Below are positions 45,801 to 57,513 of a DNA stretch of 64,000 bases, piece after piece. The stretch comes from Verticillium longisporum. Its lineage: Eukaryota > Ascomycota > Sordariomycetes > Glomerellales > Plectosphaerellaceae. Numbering within the stretch: position 1 is the first letter of the stretch; each line of letters opens with the position of its first letter. The notes beneath the pieces were generated by a model that worked only from the letters and a program-made list of their open reading frames with translations, ran no database searches and was not told the DNA's origin. Where the stretch lies: positions 1,736,001 to 1,800,000 of the forward strand of contig JAETXT010000002.1 in NCBI GenBank assembly GCA_019188255.1, given 5' to 3'. The position numbers were made by a program, and so were the translations under genes.

Positions 45801-47371
45801 TCTGCACTGATCACCAGATATCGTCAGTGCGAGCCGCACACGGAGGCAACATGTCTCTCAAAACATGCGACCACTCCACCAAGAGCCCCTGCCACTGTCA
45901 GCAAAAGGTGCCAGCGTCACAACCACTCTGTGCACAGTGTGCAGCTGGGTATTGCGCGTGAGTCAAAACCGTCCACAAACCCCCCGGCAGTACGGGAAAG
46001 CTTACACTCTCGATCGCAGGCTAGGGACGACATAGAGTTCCCATGGTTTTTTCTGCTCGTCGATGGAGGAGACGGACTTTTCTTCGGAGGGTCTGGAAGA
46101 GTTAGAACAGGCATCAGGCATGTGAAGAATGACTGACGGAGGAATTGTGGGTCATTGTACGGCTCCGCCGGGTTCTGAGGCGGCGCATAACGATTGAGGG
46201 TACCTGGAATAGCCGCTTAACCAGGCCGGGGGCCACGTACACAGGGCGTTATGTGGAGGCTGAAGCAAAGCAGCAGGGAGGCTAGAAAGCCTCGCGATGA
46301 GCATCGTTTTAAGGCGTTGTGGCGGTTCCATGGACTAGGACGAATAGACAGTGGCAAATAAAGTACCAAGGGCCACCTTTCGACAAGAGGACAAAACGTC
46401 TGTAAAGACCGGATGATGGAAACCATAAGCTTGCGTCATCTCCGGTCTCCGGCTTTGAAAGACCAAAGCCGTCAGCTTGACCCATGTGAGTGCATCGGGA
46501 GAGAACGTCGGGATGCCAACGTGAGGGGATTATTCAAAGAAGGCGAGGCATGCCATGGATGGCGATGGAGGGGTCATTGGTGATAAGGCAGTCGTCACCA
46601 GCAGGTGTGGCAGGTGCCCGTGGGCTGAACCTGCCCCGGGCCGCTCCGTGGAATGTGGGCTTCAGACACGTGCTTCCGGGTAGGAGCATCACCCAGGGCT
46701 GACACAACAAGACGTTGCCCACAGTCAGGGCACGATTAGGGGCCATCTCGGCGGTGGCTACATTCCAGAAGATTCATTTGAACGTCTGGAAACTCGAGAA
46801 GGGAGAGGGGGGGTGTTCTGGTCTGTCGGAAGTGGATTGAAACGGCTGGCAAGAGAAGCATTCGTGTTAGCTTCGTTTTGGTCTTGCACGCACGGCATGC
46901 CAAACAATGGCATTCAAGTCTTTGACGCATGCTCATGGCATTGCAACCTTCCCCGTCGACAACGACGTCATGTCACCATACGAAGTCCAAAATTACGTCG
47001 TCAAAGGTTTATCATTCATAAGTGCGCATCGCCTCAGCCAGAGCATTCAGTGTATGCGACAAATCATACAATGTCCATCGCGACAATTCCATCCAAAAAA
47101 GCTAGCCTATTTGCGCCAGGTTCGAGCATCTGTGAAGCCCAAAAAAAGAGTGGGACTTGTCGATGTGCCATCCAGTAGCTGGTGAACCAGAACCTCCCAA
47201 ATGGTATCAAATCCTCGAAAAAAAGAAAAAAAAAAGGTTCCCAAGCTGAATAATCAAAGTGGTATGATGAAATGGTCTCCAATCAAACTATCCCCCGAGA
47301 AGTATGGTAAAAAAGTAAATGGTGGTGGCCAGAAGTGAAGAAGCAGAAAGACCGTGTGTGCCCGAGTGCAC
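42847..47371. other. 4.5-kb gene-poor region
   Basis: No frame above about 180 codons and none with a recognisable motif. It is not AT-rich and shows no RIP-like composition. I see no RNA gene or inverted repeat. Homopolymer A near 47220-47235 lies close to the 3' end of the GPI protein gene. Confidence 0.4.
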
Positions 47372-47950
47372 TTAGAAGAGGCCGAAAAGACCAAGAGCGA
47401 CCATGCTGGCGAGGAGGCCGCCCTGGACAAAGACACCGGCGGCGGCGGCCTGAGGGATCTCGGAGGTCTCGGCAGCACCGGGAGTGGTGGGAACGGGGAC
47501 GACCTCGGTCTCAGTGACGACGGGAAGGTTGCCGGAGACGGTGGAAGAAACGGGGAGGAGAGTGGTGTGAGGAGCGGTGGGGCCGGCGTGAGTCGTCGAG
47601 TTGGAGACGGGGTAGTAGGGGATGGACGACGAGGTCTCGACGGGAGGCTCGACAGGAGGAGGGACGGGAGACAGCGAGGGGGTCTCGATGATGGGGGTCT
47701 CGATGATGGGAGTCTCGTAGACGGGCTCAGACGTGGGGATGATGACCTCCGAGGTGGTGGGAGGGACCTCAACAACGGTGGTGGTGGGCTTGTTGAGGGG
47801 GCAGTCGGCGTAGTCGGGAGCGCACTCGGTGATGGTGATGGTGTGAGTGGTAGTAGCGATGAGGGTGGTGGTCTCCTCGCCGGGGACCTCGTACTCCTGC
47901 GCAGCGGCGGCGCTGGCGGCCATGACGGCAAAGAGGGCAGTGAAGCGCAT
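47372..47950 (-). CDS. Small GPI-anchored, Thr/Pro-rich surface protein
   Basis: Single exon, 192 residues. Start chosen at 47950 (GTCAACATGCG): it gives a signal peptide (MRFTALFAVMAASAAAAQE). The frame remains open about 160 codons further upstream, but that part is ordinary 5' leader-like sequence. After the signal peptide come two Cys (ECAPDYADC), then Thr/Pro/Val-rich sequence with the repeat IIETPIIETPS and N-glycosylation site NSTT. The end is a hydrophobic tail (GGLLASMVALGLFGLF) preceded by small residues, as in GPI-attachment signals. Such proteins are attached to the plasma membrane or wall glucan. No enzymatic domain. Confidence 0.75.
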   Translation of the reverse strand: MRFTALFAVMAASAAAAQEYEVPGEETTTLIATTTHTITITECAPDYADCPLNKPTTTVVEVPPTTSEVIIPTSEPVYETPIIETPIIETPSLSPVPPPVEPPVETSSSIPYYPVSNSTTHAGPTAPHTTLLPVSSTVSGNLPVVTETEVVPVPTTPGAAETSEIPQAAAAGVFVQGGLLASMVALGLFGLF

Positions 47951-50860
47951 GTTGACGGTGTTGGTGATTGTTTCTTGGTGTGGAGTAAGTGAATGGATAG
48001 CGACCAGCGATGTGAGATCTGAAGCAAGTCGAAGAAGTGCGATGGACAGGCTCTGTACGTCGAAGTGTTGTGAAGGAAGGTAATGTGCAGCAAGGCACGA
48101 GTCAAAGCGACAGCAGCGGCGAAGCTTGAGGGAAGAGAACGTGGACGTAGCGAAGCAAGACGATGGTGAGGAGAGGAGCAGGCCGAAGGTGGAGGAGGAC
48201 GAGCAGCAAGACGTGTGATATTTAATCCCGAACAGCACGGACAAGGCGGCCGGGATCTGACCGGGGCATGGCAGTGTGACACTGAGGTGCCGATTCAGGT
48301 AGCATACCCGGCAGTGGGCAGCAACCCACCCGCACTCCTGGGAAAATCTCGCATCTGCCGCCAGCGAGGGGACGCCTGGGAGCATGTGGAAGGACGAGGA
48401 GGAGGGGGCGCAAGGATGGGGCCATGGGGCCATGGGGCCGAAGGAGGGCCAACCAGGGCCATGGCGTTTGAGTTGGCCGCTTGGCCGCGCTGTTCTTTTT
48501 CGTCATCCACTGGGCCCTCGCGGCCACATGTAGGAGGTATCTCTTCTTTTCCGAGCGGCAACGAGGGAGAAGAAACGAATATCGATTTTGAGCTGCTGAC
48601 GATGAACCCCAGCTGAGTCTGGTTGTCTTGTTGCTCAGTCAATGGCCGTGCTTGCTGATCGAGGTTCAGAGGAGGAGACGTCTAATGTGAGACGGCCATC
48701 ATTTCATCACTCCATCCCGTCATTTCCATCTCATTGCACCTGCCTGCCCAGGAAAGCTTGGCCCTGGACTGCCCTGGCCTGCCCTGCCCTGGGCCGTTGC
48801 TGCCATGTCCTGTTGTACCGGACCTGCTTCACTGCCCGCCCGACGGCCAGCGGTACCTGCAGCCTTCGGTCTTGGTCCCTCGACAGGATGCGATCCTATT
48901 GGGACCAGGTGGCATACAAGTGGGGGCCGCATCCGCTGTTCCTGTTTTAGCTGGGGCCCTCCTAGCAGCACCCTAGCAGCACCGTACCTGACAGGCCTTG
49001 AGCCCCTGTGGATCTCCCTTGCTGATCCTTGCTGGCGCCAACACCTCGCAGGATTCTGGACCGGCTCTTCAATGACACAGCACCACCGCTCCCCCTCCCT
49101 CGCCTCCCCTCCATCATGAATCAAAGGAGAGAGGAGTCCTGCCAAGTGTCGCCATCGGCCAGGTCCATGGCCTACCAAAAAAACACCGCAAGCGCAAAAG
49201 TCTGCCGTCAACTCCACTCAGTGACCGCACTTCCTCGAGCCGTCTCTACATCGATCCAAATCGTTCGCCACGCCTGTCCAATCCAACCCGAATGCCACCA
49301 TCCATTGACCACGTTCTGCCCTCTCACAGCAATGCCACCAGCCGTCGGGTCCCAACAGCACATCCACCGCCCACCGCCCATTTGAGCTGTTCATCCATCC
49401 ACATGCGTTTTCTCTGGGTCCGCCCAGTGGAAAACTCTTTGCGCTGCCTCTCGCCTGGTCCGATCCCGAATGCGTTCGTAGCTCGACGGGCTTGAAGCGT
49501 CTTCCAGTAGGTCGACGCTGTGCAACTTTCAACAACAGGCACTATCGACGCTGGTAAACCATGGACAAAGGGTCATCGCAAACCACGCCGCCTGGGGCAT
49601 GAAACACGGACCCTCGCACAGCAATTTCTCCAAGCTCCCTTTCCCCCAGGAAACCAAGAAACTTTTAAGGCAATCGAATAACCGCCCCAGGGACCTGGGG
49701 AAGATGAGAAATCTCGACAAGGTTTCCTAGCCCAACAACAAACGTTTCCACTCTGGAAAGATGACCAGCTCCACCGTCCAGGCCCTTCCCCTCCCCTCCA
49801 TCTTGCACTCTATTTCACTGTAATGCCTCATACCTCTGCTGCTCGTTGGTTGAGCGCTGTGCGGCACCCCGCTCGGCGACGGCCTGGGCTCGCGGGATCG
49901 CAGGTGTCGATGGGCCTCCCGACTTTGACAGTCGCAGCGCTAGAGAGCCGTGGCTTTCGCGCCGTCACGTAGGTTCTTCGGCTTGCAACGTGGGTGAGGG
50001 GCTTTTGGTGCTGCGAGGAGGCATGTTGTTTGCTGGCGTGTGCCACAAGCAACCTTAATAATCAAGCCTAGATGGGCCCTGGAAAAAGGCTTGGCTCGAG
50101 GGCGAGATTGGATGTGAGTCAAGTTGATTGCGTGAGATGAGCCAGGGCGACGACATTTTGGCAACAAGTCACGTGTACTCAATTAAACAATCAGAGCAGA
50201 CGTCGTTCGGGCGTTGGCTCGCGTGACTTCCTGGTCGGAGCCCACGGCATATGGCCCTGTAAGCCCGCTGTCTCGCTGTCAGTCCTGGCAGCCAACTGTC
50301 AGCACAAACGTATTACTCTTCCCATACCTAGGTACAAAGGCATTGGACGAAGGGCCAACCTCTGACCAGAAGGTCGGCACGCTGCTCTGCACTCCAAGAC
50401 CACATGCCAAGGCAGAAGCCGATTGTAAGGCATGGCTGAGCTCTTTGTCGTCATCCAGCATGCACATCCAGAGCTGATCGCCGTACCAGGCAAATGGGCG
50501 TTGGCACCGCTGGCCAAACCGGTGACGTGGCAAGCCTCAACAAAAAGCTGCCTCGATGGGCATCGGTCGTCAGAAACACCCATCAGTATAATGCGCATTG
50601 TCGAATTTGTGCTTCCACATCATGAGCGACTCGTCACCACACTGCTCGATCAGACTTGAATGGCTTCGTCCAACCGGCGTGCCATTCTTGAATTTCAACG
50701 GTTGATCCCAGGTCGCACGACTTGCGGAGCCGAAAGGCAATATATTACCCTGAGTCTATGATTCGGATGTGCTAGAACATAAGGCATACCCATGTTTCTC
50801 CAGGTGCCTCGAGTCATGCCGCCGGCTATGTACCACTGGGTCATTACCTTGGCCGGGTCG
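47951..50860. other. Intergenic up to the AT-rich block
   Basis: About 2.9 kb with no supported gene. Short duplicated words such as CCTAGCAGCACCCTAGCAGC at 48961-48980 and CTGCCCTGGCCTGCCCTGCC at 48769-48788. The first part is the promoter of the GPI-protein gene. Confidence 0.4.
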
Positions 50861-50930
50861 CAGCTCAGAGGTATGAGACTCAAGTTCACCCCCCCCAATC
50901 CGGAGAAACCTCGGGGGGTAATAGCATGCA
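50861..50930 (+). repeat. Left terminal inverted repeat of the AT-rich block
   Basis: Runs CAGCTCA...ATGAGACTCAAGTTC, then C8, AATCCGGAGAAACCTC and G6. It matches the reverse complement of 61066-61127 with two mismatches near the outer end and a length difference in the G run. The C and G runs flank a short loop and could form a hairpin. Confidence 0.85.
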
Positions 50931-53010
50931 TAATTCAAGGTATACGGGCCCTATGTATTGAGGATAGTATAGTCTGGAAAAGGTAGTTTAAGCGAGTATA
51001 AGGGCAATATATCCTAAGTATAAGCTAAGTATATATAAGAGTGAAAAAAAACGGAACTTCTTAATATAGTAAAATTCTTTATATATATTTAATATAAATA
51101 TAACGACGACCTCGCCTAATATAGACTCTTAATCTAGCCTCTACGAAGAAGATATAGAAGACCTCTATAATATACTACGCTAGAATAATTAGGAGCTTAA
51201 GGAAAACTAGGATAAAGCTAAAGATAATCGAAATAGTAAGATATACTATATATAGAGGATATACTAAATATATATTAATTATTAAATAGAAATAGAAGAG
51301 TTATTAAAAGCCCGAGCCTATCCTTAGAATCGTCGTTTCTTAAATATATTAGAAGAAGTTTATAAATATAATAAATTCCTATTTAGAAAATAGCTTTCTA
51401 GGGTAAGTAGTATCGTATATATACTCGATATATATTAAATATATATAAAGGATATACGAATGCTCGAAAACGAAGATACTTCTATTATTATTTATAAAGA
51501 TTCGTTAAGCTTAGAGGCGAGCTTTATAATAATAGGCTTAGGAATAGTAAAGATATATAGAATATTTATTATATTTTTATTAATCTTCTTAGGATTTAAT
51601 TCGTTTTATTAATATAAAGCTCTAGAATATAGGACCTTTAATTATTATTTAAGAAGTCTAAGACTATTTAAATATTCTATTTTATCCTTATATATTAATA
51701 GGAGGAATCCTTTATTTTATTTCGTTCAAGTCTTAAATAGAGTATATAATTTAGGAATAAGCGAATACGATAATATATAATATAAAGTAGATAGTAAGGG
51801 ATATACTCTATATATATTAAGTATATATTAATTATATTTTAAATTAGCTTTTATTTAAGATTTAATTATAAAAGGATTTAAGTAATTAGCCTTTAGCTTA
51901 TTAATATAGATCCCTAATATAGATATATCTAGTATACCTCTTTATATTATATTAATATTAAGTATTATAAGAATATATACCCTATATATATTTAATATAT
52001 ATTAGACTATAATAGGGTTTCATTTAAATCTCGACTCTAATATCTCCGAAGCGAAGATAGAATACCCTAGAAGTAGCCTAAGTTAATAAGAGCTAAATAA
52101 AGTATTAAAATAGAGGCTTAGTTTATTATAATCTAAAGGTCCTAGAATATTAAGAAGCCTTACTATAATAGGGATAACTTTATATATAGAGGTTAATTAA
52201 TTAAATATATTAAGAGAGACTTAGTAAATATATATATTATAGATATATTATATACATATTAAATATATACTATTATCCTAGGTTATATATATTAGATATC
52301 TATATATTTATATACGAGAACTATAATATATAACCTTCTATATTCTACCCTAAATAAAGGTTTATTTTAGATACTTAAAGACCCTCTATAAGAATTAGGG
52401 CCCTACTAGGATTTAGGATGAATATAGCTATATAGGTCGGACTAATAACTGCCGACCTTAATATAGTAAGTAAAGCCTATTTATATACTTAGTATATATA
52501 GAGTATATTTTATATATATATAAAGCTTATACTATATAGGGTTTAACTATCTATCTAGCTAGGGCCGAGTTCGAATCTAGGCCTATAAGGTACGATTTAA
52601 TTAGTATATACCTTATTTTATTTAACGCTTCCTATTTATTATATTATTATATTAAGGAGATTATTTATATTACCTACTACTACTTAGGAATCTCCTATTA
52701 AGATTAGAAGATTAATTCATCCTAGGGTTATCCTAGGAGCTAGGTATTATAAGCCTAATAATAAATAAGAATCTAAGAGAGTATATACTTAATATATACT
52801 TAATATATACTTAATATATACTTAATATATACTTAAACCTTCTAGGAAACCTTCTAGTAAACCTAAACCTCCGATTCTTAATATTATAATTCGGGTAAAA
52901 TATACTCTAAGTAATTAATATTACTTTAAACTACGATAAGAGGGTTACGAGAATTATAAAGAAGGCTAGATTTATATCTTATCCTAATAGCTATAATCTT
53001 CTTAATAAGT
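50931..53010. other. RIP-saturated AT-rich DNA, left segment
   Basis: Near-absence of CA/TG with CG still present, many stop codons in all frames. Dispersed copies of a TATATACTNAGTATATA-like motif. Original sequence not identifiable. Confidence 0.75.
52782..52834. repeat. Tandem 11-bp repeat
   Basis: Unit AATATATACTT four times in full plus a partial first copy (GTATATACTT), a local expansion of the motif scattered through the block. Confidence 0.85.
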
Positions 53011-53266
53011 TAACTGTTGTAGGAGGAGTTTATTATTTAACTATAATAAAAGAAATTTTCTTCTATTCACCTACATATAAAAAATTAACCCTTTACTAGA
53101 AAATTTAAATATACCTGGTAAAATTGAACCTAGTTCTAAAGAAGTTAATATTAAATATGATAATATAGTTATAGCTAGCCCTATAGCATTTATTATTTCT
53201 ATTATTACTTTAATAATATTATTATTTATATTTATAAATAAAGAATGATTAAGCATGGGTACTATA
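53011..53266 (+). pseudogene. nad2: NUMT: 3' part of mitochondrial nad2
   Basis: With the mold mitochondrial code the plus strand reads VYYLTIIKEIFFYSPTYK, then after a one-base loss in the A6 run at 53079-53084, LLENLNIPGKIEPSSKEVN ... INKEWLSMGTI. The Trp of EWLSMG is encoded by TGA (53246-53248), which proves mitochondrial ancestry. It is cut at 53266 by a transposon and continues at 55126. The left edge is approximate. CA and TG dinucleotides are present, so it was not RIP-mutated. Confidence 0.85.
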
Positions 53267-55125
53267 ACGTAATCCACAAGCGAGTGGTTCACCCATGCGA
53301 GTGGTTCACTTCACCCCGACCCGACAAACATTCCGAGGAAAACCTCAACCCAAACGCCGTAAATCAATTAAAATCACTCCTCCTCGTCTTTTGCAGACGA
53401 TGAGATAGCTACCTGACAAGTTCTCGCGTTGTGGCCGGTCTTCCCGCATACGCTACAGCATCGTTTCTTCGGCTGGGACCACGACGCGGGACCCGGGTTC
53501 TGCAGCGTTTCCTCTTTTATCTGGATATCTACTTCCTTCTGAGCAATCTTGTCCTGTCCCTCGCCTACAGCCATGCTTCCTCCTTCCCGGAGACGTAGCT
53601 TTTGGCCCTCCGGCGTCGGCTTAGTGTAGCATTTTCCTCTCGAAGGATCATAACCTCTGACTTCAAAAGAGCGATCTGGTGCATAACACCCCGCGTCCCC
53701 TTCGCAAGATAGTCAACAGCATCTAAAATTGACGTTGGGGAGCTTCCCTGGTGGCGTGAGATTCGCCCTTTGATGAAGTCAGTCTGGGAACCTGCCTCGA
53801 GCAGGTTAGTGGGCGTCTTAGAGACCCAAGAATCACGCTCCCCGTGGGACGTCCCCGGAGGCGTCGTCGTCCTCAACCTCACATCCAGCTTTGACAGGAC
53901 TGTTTCCGGGTTATGGGGGACAAGCCCCGCTCCTCGAAAGCCTCCCTGGATGTTTTTTCTGTCATTGCTTGCTGAAATGCAGCCGAAAACGCCGGGAAGA
54001 AGTCCTCTTTGCTGATGTGCGTTGTACCCGCCCTCATCCTATCCTCGATTTGCCGACCGTATGCTTTCTTTAGTGGGCCAAAACACCCAACATCGAGAGG
54101 CTGGAGTAGATGTGACGAATGAGGAGGCATACAGAGTGTGATGATGTTGTTCTCCTTGCAGTAGAGTTCGAAGTCGACCGAGTGGTGACTTTCGTGGCCA
54201 TCCAGGATCAGTAGGCGATAACCGCCCGAAGTACGGGACTTTGTATGCCTGTCAAAATGCCGAATCCATTCCAGACCAATATCATTCGTCGTCCAGCCGT
54301 TTGGAGATGTTGCGATTCTCCAGTCGCGAGAAATCGCGTCGTCCTGGTACCAGCTCGAGAGGTGGTACTTGCCCGAAACCACGATGAACGGCGGGACGGA
54401 GAAACCCAACGCGCCAACGCCCTGGATCACCGTAACCCATTCCCGGTTGCCTGGCTGCCTCATCTTCACATTGGACCGTCTTTCCGAACTGGTCACGACC
54501 ATTCCGTTGGCGATAACGCCCATCTGGAAGCCGGTCTCGTCAAAGTTGTACATGTCAGCCTCTTGGATGCCGTACTTGGCGATCATGTTATGCACGAGGC
54601 GGAACCACGCGTTTATCGCGTCCGGATCTTCGCATTGGGCCCTCTTGTAGTCGTACTTGCGAAAGAAACGCGTCCGGAGCTCTGGTTGCCGTTTGACGAA
54701 GTTTGCGGCCCAGTTCTTCCCGACGCGTGGCGCGTCACGGTCGGCAAGCAGGCGATTCGCCATATCTCCGACCTCACCCAACCGGGGAGGGTAAGATCGC
54801 GCATCTAGGTCAAGGATATATTCGACAATAGTTTTCTCTTCTAGTACTGTTAATTTGGCAGAATTGGGCGGGCTTTCGCGTCGGGAGGGTTTGCCCTTCT
54901 GGCGTCGGAGGAGCGTCGTTAAGGGGACGGTGTAGATCCTCGCAGCACTCCGGGCGCTTAGGTTCGGGTCATTGTCCATAGCTTGGATAGCAAGGAATAA
55001 TTGACCTTCTTTTGAAAGAGTCTCCATCGCGGGCGGAGGTGGAATCTGTAGAATTCAGGTGTAGGTCGTGGGCCCGGGCGAAGTGAACCACTCGCTTGGG
55101 TGAACCACTCGCTTGTGGATTACGT
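53267..55125 (-). mobile_element. pogo/Fot1-like DNA transposon, copy 1 (1.86 kb)
   Basis: Terminal inverted repeats of about 46 bp start ACGTAATCCACAAGCGAGTG on the left and mirror on the right. Each holds the word GAGTGGTTCAC twice. The element is flanked by TA at 53265-53266 and 55126-55127, the target duplication expected for Tc1/mariner-pogo elements. It carries a minus-strand transposase gene and sits inside the NUMT. Confidence 0.9.
53374..55027 (-). pseudogene. pogo/Fot1-like transposase with zinc knuckle, copy 1, frameshifted
   Basis: The first frame (55027-53879, 382 codons) has an N-terminal helix-turn-helix region (DPNLSARSAARIYTVPLTTL), a CENP-B-like second DNA-binding part, and the DDE-superfamily catalytic acids in YNFDETGFQMG, ILDGHESHHS and LLQPLDVGCFG. 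Two further frames continue the protein: 53882-53565 (TPPGTSHGE ... SRHQGSSPTS ... RRRRAK) and 53574-53374, ending in a CCHC knuckle (CSVCGKTGHNARTC). The first break is near 53930, the second at the A4 run (plus-strand T4 at 53600-53603), each cured by adding one base. The catalytic frame is intact, so the element may be recent. Whether the tail is needed for transposition is unknown. Confidence 0.85.
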
Positions 55126-55395
55126 TATTGGTACATATTTTATTTAATTATTAAATGAGTAGTATGACTTTTTTTTTTATTCTTGTGTGTATAATAGCTA
55201 TACTTTTTTTAGTTCTTAATTTTGTTTTTGCACCCTATAATCCTTATCAAGAAAAATATAGTATTTTTGAATGTGGTTTTCATAGTTTCTTAGGTCAAAA
55301 TAGAACACAATTTGGTATAAAGTTCTTTATATTTGGTTTAGTTTATTTATTATTAGATTTAGAAATTATATCTATATATCCATCTAATTATACTC
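55126..55395 (+). pseudogene. nad3: NUMT: end of nad2 and start of nad3
   Basis: After the transposon, nad2 resumes (LVHILFNY, stop TAA) and is followed at once by nad3: an open frame from 55155 reading SSMTFFFILVCIIAILFLVL, then APYNPYQEKYSIFECGFHSF and FIFGLVYLLLDLEI. This is the conserved core of NADH dehydrogenase subunit 3. The nad2-nad3 adjacency with stop and start touching is the usual fungal mitochondrial order. Similarity is lost at about 55390, where RIP-type sequence resumes. Non-functional in the nucleus. Confidence 0.9.
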
Positions 55396-57513
55396 TATAT
55401 ATACTAGGTATATACTAAGCTTATATAATAATAACTAAGTATAACTTATAATAAGAGTTCCTAATCGACTAAGAGTCCCTTAATAAGGCGAGATAGATTC
55501 GAGAGGTTATAGTTAAGGATAATAGAACGTTCTTCGTTATATATATTATATATACTTACGCTATCGAATTCTTTAATTAGAAGGTACTATAGTATAACCT
55601 CTCGTTTAAAATAGTATATAGCGAGATAATTATTTTTAGAATAAGTAGCTAGAAATCGGCTATTTAGTATATATATATACTCTATATATATTTAGTATAT
55701 ATTAGGCCTTAATTAATACTTATAGGCGTTAGTACCTTTATTTATTACTTTATAAATATTAAAACGTAATAGGGCTATTAAGAGGCCTTCTAGAGAGTAT
55801 TTTATTAATTATTATAAATAGCGAACCGCTCTATTAATTAATAGTATATTAAGCTAAGGGTTAAGGATATAATCTTTAATCTTATAATTAATATAGATAG
55901 TAGATAGTATAGAGGTAAGTAAATATATACTTAGTATATATAAAGTATATACTAATAATATACTAGGTCTTAGAGAGTATTTATATTATCTCGATATATC
56001 GAAAAGCTAGGAAGAATATCTCTAGTATATCCTCTACTTCTATAAAGTATATATTAATTATAACTTTAATAAGAAATACCGATAATACTTAGCTAGATAT
56101 TATATCTAGAGGCTTTAGGAATCGAAAATACGTATAGAGTATCTAATATATATCTATAATTTATACGAAATATTCCCTAAACTAAGATCTTAGTTTTAGA
56201 GGAAGAAAAAGCCTTAAATTATTAATACTCTAATCCTAAGCGAAAGCCTTATACTATAAGAAGCTTTAGCTATTATTAATAGAGATACTAATATAATAGA
56301 ATCTTCTTAGGCTAAGGATAATAGGGTTTCGGGTATAAAGTAGTCTTTATTAATTATAGTATAAAGGTAAGTATATACCTAGTATATATAGAGTATATAC
56401 TTATTTTATATTTTATAGACTTCGTTAATAAATCTTCGAGGAAGTTTAATAAGATAATATTCAATTTACCTCTAGTATTTAAATAAGATAGAGAAATATA
56501 TTACGAACTATATATATATCCTAGTCTTTATTAAAAGCTAGAAAGTAATAATAGAAATAAGCTAAACGAAGAAAACGACTTCTATAATTACTATATAACT
56601 TAAATAACCTATATATAGACGATATATAAGGCGCTAATAACGTATATACTAAGTATATATACGACTATAATCCCGAGGATTTTACTACCTCGATAAGATA
56701 ATCGACTCCTATAGCTTATAAAAGCTCGCTAGCTCCGTATATATAGAATGCATCCTTAATATATATAATAAATATACTAGTTCTAAGCTCCCCTAGTTTA
56801 TATATATAGGATATATCCCTAGTATATACTCGCTACCTACTAGTACTAAGTTCATACTAATACTATAGCGATATACTAATAATATATTAAGAAGTTAACG
56901 GCTAAGGGAGGAAAATATAGATATAACCCTAGAGCTTTAGATATTATAATATATATTAGAATAAGAGAAGCGGAAGCTTTAGGAAATAGAGGAAGTAATA
57001 GAATTATAATGCTAAATTATAATACTATAATAACGTTATCTTTAAATAGAGAGAGAAGAGTAGGATAATTATATTATATATTATATTCGTATATACGAAG
57101 TATATACTATACATATTTCGTAAATATTATTATATTAATAGAGCTAACTTAAAACTATATTAAAGTAAAGAAAAAATAAATATATATATATACTAGGTAT
57201 ATACTATAAAGTAATAAATACTTAACTATAATTAAATATTAATTAGCTAGAATCTATCGAGACATAAAAAAAAATTAGTCTTAGTATATACTATATATAT
57301 ATATATTATTTAACGTTAATAATAGTAGAGTTAGTATAAGTACTATAGCGAGTACTAGCCTTAGGCTTAGTAGCGGCCTTCTTAGGCTTCTTAGCTATAT
57401 ATATTTAATATATATAATATATAAATATAACTTAGAACAAACTTACTAGGAGTCTTATTAAGATCGCACTTAGGGCTACGAGGGTCGAATATCTATTATA
57501 ATTAGTATATATA
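55396..57513. other. RIP-saturated AT-rich DNA, middle segment
   Basis: Same composition as the left segment. Contains several longer versions of the scattered motif that begin GTAAGTA and end TAG (for example 55916-55970 and 56366-56417), reminiscent of short introns. No gene recognisable. Confidence 0.7.

Noticed and set aside
47372..48433. 353-codon version of the GPI-anchored protein
   Set aside because: The internal ATG at 47950 starts a clear signal peptide; the upstream extension looks like untranslated leader.
53071..53292. Minus-strand 73-codon hydrophobic frame
   Set aside because: It is the reverse shadow of the nad2 fragment, which reads correctly on the plus strand with TGA as Trp.
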